Assembly: GCA_947494195.1 (NCBI GenBank)
Contig: CANLUC010000001.1
Span: forward strand, 62,001 to 126,000
Length of the DNA stretch: 64,000 bases
Source of the DNA: an uncultured Nesterenkonia sp.
Lineage (GTDB): Bacteria; Actinomycetota; Actinomycetes; Actinomycetales; Micrococcaceae
Direction: 5' to 3'
Part shown: positions 59,852 to 64,000 of the stretch, piece after piece
Numbering within the stretch: position 1 is the stretch's first letter
Layout of the letters: every line of letters starts with the position of its first letter
Position numbers and translations under genes: made by a program
The notes under the pieces: model-generated
Seen by the model: only the letters and a program-made list of their open reading frames with translations
Told to the model about the DNA's origin: nothing
Database searches by the model: none

Positions 59852-59918
59852 CCTTGGGGCGAAAACGGGCGGAATAATCCTCGAATCGGCGCGTATACCG
59901 CCCGTTTGTGCCCCAGGG
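59852..59918. repeat. Intergenic palindrome, family B copy 1
   Basis: Arms 59852-59872 and 59898-59918 pair at 18 of 21 positions (core GGGGCGAAAACGGGCGG), with a 25-nt centre. It lies between tatD and the DUF559-like gene. Copy 2 lies on the other side of that gene, and the left arms share GGGGCGAAAACGGGCGGAAT. Confidence 0.8.
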
Positions 59919-59930
59919 ATGCGGGGATGG

Positions 59931-60857
59931 TCAGCTCTGACGGCGCGCGATGGCCTCACGGACCTGCCGCACGGCGGAGCGGAAGCCCTCGGCATGGTCA
60001 CGCTCGTTGAATCGGAGCACGATCCAGCCGGCTGCCAGGAACTCGTTGTCACGGCGGTGGTCGGCCTTCGCCCGGTCAGGCGTGAAATGCGAAGGACCCT
60101 CGTATTGGATCGCGATCTTCAGGGCCGGGTAGCCGAGGTCCGCGTAGCGCGTCCGACGCTCCTCCGGGTGAAGCGGCACCTGGAGGGCAGGTTCAGGCAG
60201 ACCCCCATCCACGAAGACGAGGCGCAACCGGGTTTCGGCTCCCGAATCAGCTCCTACGCGGACTCGCTCCAACGCAGCCAGCGCACGACGGCGCCCAGGC
60301 ACCCCCGTCACGCGCGTCACAGTCTCGAGGAGCTCACCCAGCCTGGCGTATGGCTCGGACCTGCCCTCGAACCCGAAGTAGGGAGTACGCACCAGATGGT
60401 CGCCGAAGCAGACGAGTTCCATCTCGCTGAGGCTGCACGCGAGATCCACCCAAGTGCGTGCGGGGCTGGTGAGTCGAACACCATTGAGCGTGCGCAGATC
60501 ATCGCGATGGATCGTCTGTCGGTGGCTGGTGACCTCGGGTCGGCGGATGCGTCGCCGCGACTCCCGTGCCTGTGAGAGGTGAATGGTGTCGCCCTCTCCC
60601 ATCCACCGGGGCGGGTCCCACCCGTAGAGGCGGGCGGCCGTGAAGTGCGAGATCCAGCAGTCGGGCAACACCTGGGCAAGCTGAACCGCTGTCTCCAGGG
60701 AATCACCCCCGACGGCCTCGGAAAGAAAAACCCCATGCGACACAGTGCGGATATCGCGACGCTGGACTCGGTCCTCGGCGAGGTCGAGGGCGCGAAGGTC
60801 CGCACGAGTGAAGGCTCGCTGTCGCAGATCGTCTGGGAGCTCACGCGGACGCCGCAT
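59931..60857 (-). CDS. AbiEi/DUF559-like protein with Vsr-type nuclease domain
   Basis: Protein of about 308 residues. The N-terminal half looks like the winged-helix and linker region of AbiEi-type proteins (RTVSHGVFLSEA, WISHFTAARLYGWDPPRW, LTSPARTWVDLA). The C-terminal 110 residues resemble the DUF559/Vsr PD-(D/E)xK fold, with possible active-site residues in SGAETRLRLVF, RYADLGYPALKIAIQYEGPSH and DNEFLAAGWIVLRF. Such genes are frequent, scattered and of unproven role in Micrococcales; defence or DNA repair has been suggested. The start is uncertain (60857, 60866 or GTG 60917). It is boxed by two family-B palindromes. Confidence 0.7.
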   Translation of the reverse strand: MRRPRELPDDLRQRAFTRADLRALDLAEDRVQRRDIRTVSHGVFLSEAVGGDSLETAVQLAQVLPDCWISHFTAARLYGWDPPRWMGEGDTIHLSQARESRRRIRRPEVTSHRQTIHRDDLRTLNGVRLTSPARTWVDLACSLSEMELVCFGDHLVRTPYFGFEGRSEPYARLGELLETVTRVTGVPGRRRALAALERVRVGADSGAETRLRLVFVDGGLPEPALQVPLHPEERRTRYADLGYPALKIAIQYEGPSHFTPDRAKADHRRDNEFLAAGWIVLRFNERDHAEGFRSAVRQVREAIARRQS

Positions 60858-60936
60858 GGGAGACATTTTTCCCGAGATCGAGCCGCACCTAGGCGTTTTC
60901 CCCAGGGACAGCCCCACTCAACCCACACTCACCATC

Positions 60937-61001
60937 GCTGGGGCGAAAACGGGCGGAATAGGTGCCGAAAACTGCGTCATTTCGCCTGTTTTCGCCCCAG
61001 G
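60937..61001. repeat. Intergenic palindrome, family B copy 2
   Basis: Arms 60937-60958 and 60980-61001 pair at 19 of 22 positions; the centre is 21 nt. The left arm and the right outer part (CGCCCCAGGGATG) match copy 1. It lies upstream of the DUF559-like gene and downstream of the acyl-CoA synthetase gene, both on the minus strand. Confidence 0.8.
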
Positions 61002-61080
61002 GATGGGGGCGGGCGCCTCGGGTACGCGGAGGCGCCCCGGGTATGCGGGACGGGCGCCCCAGGGAGCCGGTCAGACCCGA

Positions 61081-62958
61081 TCAGGTCGAGTAGACCGAGT
61101 TGATCACGCCTTCGAAGTCCGCGAGCACCCGGTGCCGCTGCAGCTTCATCGAGGCGGTCATGTGCCCCGAGTGTTCGGAGAGTTCGACGTCGAGCAGCTC
61201 GAACTTCCGGATCGATTCTGCGCGGGAGACCCGGCGGTTGGCGGCCTCCACGGACAACCCGATCTCCTGACGGACCTTGGGGTGCTTCGCGGCATCGATC
61301 AGCGAGAGCTGCCGGAACCCGTTGGTCCGGCACCAGTCGGAGACGGCGTCGGCGTCGAGGGTGATCAGCGCCGCCACATAGGGCCGGTTGTCCCCGATCA
61401 CGATGACTTGAGCCACCAGCGGGTGGGCGCGAATGACCTCTTCCATGGGCATGGGGTAGACGTTCTTGCCCCCGGCGGTCACGATCAGGTCCTTCTTCCG
61501 GCCGGTGAGCGTGAGGAAGCCGTCCTCGTCCAAGTCTCCGAGGTCGCCGGTGCGGAAGAAGCCTTCGGCGTCGAAGGCCTCCGCAGTGGCGTCGGGGTTG
61601 CCGTGGTAGCCGGAGAACACCACCGGGCCCTTGAGCAGGATCTCCCCGTCCTCGGCGATGCGCACCGTGCTGCCAGGCACCGGGATGCCGACGGTGCCGA
61701 TCCGGGTGGCACCGGGAATGTTCAGCGTGATCGGGGCGGTGGTCTCGGTGAGCCCATACCCCTCCTGGACGGGCACACCGATGCCGGTGAAGAAGTGGGC
61801 GATCTCAGGGTTCAGCGACGAGGCCCCGGAGATCATGTAGCGCACGCTGCCGCCCAGCCGGGCGTGCAGCTTGGAGTAGACCAGCCTGGAGAACATCGCC
61901 CGCCGCGCGCGCAGCCGCACCGAGGGACCCGGGCCGGACCCGGTCTCCGCGTCCTGCAGCGCCTGCGAATAGGCGATGGCCGTGAGACGGGCCGTCTCGA
62001 AGACCTTGCCCTTGCCCTCTTCGCGCGCCTTGGCCGCCGCCCCGGCGTAGACCTTCTCGAACACTCGAGGCACCGCCAACAGCCACGTGGGCCGGAAGCT
62101 GGCGAGATCGTCGAGCAGGGTCGAGGAATCGGAGGAGTGCGCGACCTGCACGCCGCGGTGCAGGCACATCAGCTGCACCGCGCGGGCGAGCACATGGGCC
62201 AGCGGCAGGAACAGCAGGGTGCGGGACTCGTTCTCGCCGAGGATCTCCTCGGCGAAGGGCAGGATGTTGGCCGCGCCCTCGGCGAGGTTGCGGTGGGTGA
62301 TCTGGGCGCCCTTGGGCTCTCCGGTGGTGCCGGAGGTATAGACCAGAGTGGCGACGTCGTCGAGGGTGGCGTGGGAGCGCGCGGCTTCGAGCTGCTCATC
62401 GCTGATGTGCTCTCCGGCGGCGGCGAGGTCGTCGAGCTGGCGCAGCTCCCCGATCGGCAGCACGGAGGGCCGGGCGCCGTTGAGCTTGGCTCCGGCGGCG
62501 CGCAGGCGGTCATGCAGCTCAGCGCTTCCGGCGAGCGCCAGCTTCGTCTCGGCGTCCTTGAGCAGGGCGCTCACCTGGTGCGGGGAGCTGGTCTCGTAGA
62601 TCGGCACAGAGATCGCGCCGGCGAACCAGATGGCCTGATCCACCACGGCCCAGCTGTAGCTGGTCGGAGCCATCACGGCCACGCGGTCCCCGGGTTCGAT
62701 CCCGAGCGCGATCAGCCCCTTGCCGACGCCGCGGACCTGGTCCACGAAACTGGTGAGCGAGACGTCCACCCAGCCACCGGTGCCGTTGGGCACCGCGTAG
62801 ACGGGCTGCTGGGGGCGAGCTGCCAGGAGTTCAAGCACCCCATCGGTCGAGTTCGAGTGGGGATCCAGCTGCGCCACCTGCTGGGTCGCGGCCTCGCGGA
62901 TCTGATTGGTGGTGCTGATCTGGGCCGGCTGTTCGCCGCCCCTGCTGTCCTCGCTCAT
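61081..62958 (-). CDS. Long-chain fatty-acid-CoA ligase (AMP-forming)
   Basis: ANL-superfamily enzyme of 625 residues activating a fatty acid to acyl-CoA. It has the AMP-binding P-loop VYTSGTTGEPKGAQITHRN, YGLTETTAPITLN, the hinge RTGDLGDLDEDGFLTLTGRK and the catalytic lysine region near the C-terminus. It is like the FadD15/ACSL group found in actinobacteria. A TAGAAT box on the minus strand (63016-63021) lies about 60 bp upstream and is a plausible -10. It may have been placed between rsmI and tatD together with the DUF559-like gene. Confidence 0.9.
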   Translation of the reverse strand: MSEDSRGGEQPAQISTTNQIREAATQQVAQLDPHSNSTDGVLELLAARPQQPVYAVPNGTGGWVDVSLTSFVDQVRGVGKGLIALGIEPGDRVAVMAPTSYSWAVVDQAIWFAGAISVPIYETSSPHQVSALLKDAETKLALAGSAELHDRLRAAGAKLNGARPSVLPIGELRQLDDLAAAGEHISDEQLEAARSHATLDDVATLVYTSGTTGEPKGAQITHRNLAEGAANILPFAEEILGENESRTLLFLPLAHVLARAVQLMCLHRGVQVAHSSDSSTLLDDLASFRPTWLLAVPRVFEKVYAGAAAKAREEGKGKVFETARLTAIAYSQALQDAETGSGPGPSVRLRARRAMFSRLVYSKLHARLGGSVRYMISGASSLNPEIAHFFTGIGVPVQEGYGLTETTAPITLNIPGATRIGTVGIPVPGSTVRIAEDGEILLKGPVVFSGYHGNPDATAEAFDAEGFFRTGDLGDLDEDGFLTLTGRKKDLIVTAGGKNVYPMPMEEVIRAHPLVAQVIVIGDNRPYVAALITLDADAVSDWCRTNGFRQLSLIDAAKHPKVRQEIGLSVEAANRRVSRAESIRKFELLDVELSEHSGHMTASMKLQRHRVLADFEGVINSVYST

Positions 62959-63025
62959 GGCCCCGCCTGCTCATCGATTCCCCTGCGGTGGAGTCCCTCA
63001 TCCGCTGTGTCGATCATTCTACTGT

Positions 63026-63952
63026 TCAACGGGGCTTTTCCGCGCGCCTCCTGGCCAGCGCCGCGTCATAGATCTCACTGGCCGGAACTGCATGCGCAGC
63101 ACCGACTTCCTTGGCCGCGGTCTTGAGCTTCGTGCCCTCCTCCACCTTCTGCAGCACGACGTCGGCGAGCTCCGGAAGGCTCAGCGCTTCAGCCCCTGCC
63201 CCGCCGGCCACCGCGCCCCCGATCACCAGGACCATCTCGCCGCGAAGATGGCGTTCGGAGGCCGCCGCGGCGAGTTCCCCGAGACCGCCGCGCAGCACCT
63301 CCTCATAGCGTTTCGTGAGCTCCCGGGCCAGCGCGGCCGGGCGGCCCTCGCCCAGCGCGGCGGCGAACTCAGTGAGCGTCGCCGCCACCCGATGCGGGGA
63401 CTCGAAGAGCACCGTCGTCCATTCCTCACCGGCGAGGCGGGCAAGCAGCTTCTTGCGCTCACCCGCCTTGCGCGGGACGAACCCGGCGAAGGTGAAGCGG
63501 TCAGTGGGCAGCCCGGAGAGCGCCAGGGCCGTGGTGACCGCAGAGGCCCCGGGGGCGACGGTGACTCCCACCCCTGCGGCGATGGCCGTCTCCACCAGGC
63601 GGAATCCGGGATCGGAGACCGAGGGCATCCCGGCGTCGGAGACCACCAGGATCCTTGTCCCGTCCGCGGCCTGCGCCACGAGCTCCTCGGACCGCGAGGC
63701 CTCGTTGTGTTCATGCAGGCTGACGAGCCGGGCGTGGGTGCTCACCTGCAGCGCTCGCGCCAGATGCCGGGCGGTGCGGGTGTCCTCGGCGGCGATGATC
63801 TCCGCACTGGCCAGCAGGCGCTTGAGCCGGTCGGTGGCGTCTCCGAGGTTGCCGATAGGCGTCGCCGCCAGCACGATCGGGGTGTCCCACAAGGTGGAGG
63901 CACCGAGCGTCTCGAGACTGTCATCGGATCCATCTGCTGCGCCTGAGTCCAT
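63026..63952 (-). CDS. rsmI: 16S rRNA (cytidine-1402-2'-O)-methyltransferase
   Basis: Tetrapyrrole-methylase-fold enzyme of about 308 residues: IVLAATPIGNLGDATDRLKR, AEDTRTARHLARAL, LVSLHEHNE, VVSDAGMPSVSDPGFRLV, GASAVTTALALSGLP and FESPHRVAATL, all RsmI marks. It methylates C1402 in the ribosomal P site with SAM. ATG 63952 is chosen over an upstream in-frame start (63997) because homology starts about 20 residues later and the extra residues look random. The upstream region continues beyond the window. Confidence 0.94.
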   Translation of the reverse strand: MDSGAADGSDDSLETLGASTLWDTPIVLAATPIGNLGDATDRLKRLLASAEIIAAEDTRTARHLARALQVSTHARLVSLHEHNEASRSEELVAQAADGTRILVVSDAGMPSVSDPGFRLVETAIAAGVGVTVAPGASAVTTALALSGLPTDRFTFAGFVPRKAGERKKLLARLAGEEWTTVLFESPHRVAATLTEFAAALGEGRPAALARELTKRYEEVLRGGLGELAAAASERHLRGEMVLVIGGAVAGGAGAEALSLPELADVVLQKVEEGTKLKTAAKEVGAAHAVPASEIYDAALARRRAEKPR

Positions 63953-64000
63953 GACACGCCTGCCTCTGATTGGGGATCGGCTTGCGCCAAGTAGCATACC

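Noticed and set aside
60745-63126. Open frame of 793 codons on the + strand opposite the acyl-CoA ligase
   Set aside because: It is antisense to clear ANL motifs and crosses palindrome B2; there is no family resemblance.
1-64000. CRISPR array, transposase, integrase or phage genes
   Set aside because: No regularly spaced identical repeats and no recognisable recombinase or phage protein were found; all tandem repeats are short and unspaced.

Overview
The window is about 64 kb of GC-rich chromosomal DNA from an actinobacterium. Gene content and order point to the Micrococcales, probably Micrococcaceae in the Nesterenkonia/Arthrobacter range. The supporting signs are lpdA beside a trimeric-type PNP and a PmmB-like mutase, split glmU-prs / rplY-pth-mfd core blocks, many GTG starts, and an unusually large number of apparently leaderless mRNAs (a TANNNT -10 box 6-7 nt before the start codon). 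The genus is an inference. I see no transposase, phage gene, CRISPR array or rRNA; one tRNA-Gln is present.

Layout. 1-3.2 kb: choline-to-glycine-betaine genes (tail of an upstream gene, betB, betA). 3.3-9.3 kb: a histidine phosphatase, rmuC, a SLC13/DASS carboxylate carrier, and an MFS plus TauE/SafE exporter pair. 9.5-16.9 kb: ispH, a membrane protein, xseA-xseB, two tandem AlaA-like aminotransferases, and a lipoprotein resembling a glycine-betaine receptor. 17-25 kb: a TPR protein on the + strand, facing a minus-strand operon lpdA - DUF885 peptidase - GNAT - membrane protein - APH-type kinase. 25-30 kb: a nucleoside-salvage set (PNP, phosphohexomutase, deoC), a small membrane protein and an acyltransferase whose tail overlaps mfd. 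30-37 kb: mfd, a CaCA antiporter, a DUF2505 protein, pth and rplY. 37-52 kb: an aromatic/shikimate catabolic block. 52-64 kb: core genes prs, glmU, tRNA-Gln, ABC-F, ispE, rsmA and tatD, then a DUF559-like gene boxed by palindromes, an acyl-CoA synthetase and rsmI.

The most interesting part is 37.1-52.0 kb. It splits the actinobacterial gene string glmU-prs-rplY-pth. It holds 3-oxoadipate CoA-transferase subunits, 3-oxoadipyl-CoA thiolase and an IclR regulator (the lower protocatechuate pathway). It also holds a fused 3-dehydroshikimate dehydratase (quiC), a GltS-type carrier, a flavoprotein disulfide reductase, a TRAP transporter operon with an NAD-type shikimate/quinate dehydrogenase and a phosphotriesterase-family hydrolase inside it, and a TetR regulator. 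A 20-bp palindrome of the form AATGTA-N6-GGTACRTT sits on the -10 region of both quiC and the TRAP operon. The simplest model is uptake of shikimate (or a derivative), oxidation to dehydroshikimate, dehydration to protocatechuate and ring cleavage elsewhere, under TetR and IclR control. The small TRAP permease subunit carries an apparent one-base frameshift in a G run.

Two further layers stand out. Large imperfect palindromes (64-72 bp) of at least two sequence families lie between genes: four copies of one family border the units of the shikimate block, and two of another flank the DUF559-like gene. Short tandem duplications of 19-25 bp lie across the stop codons of four genes.
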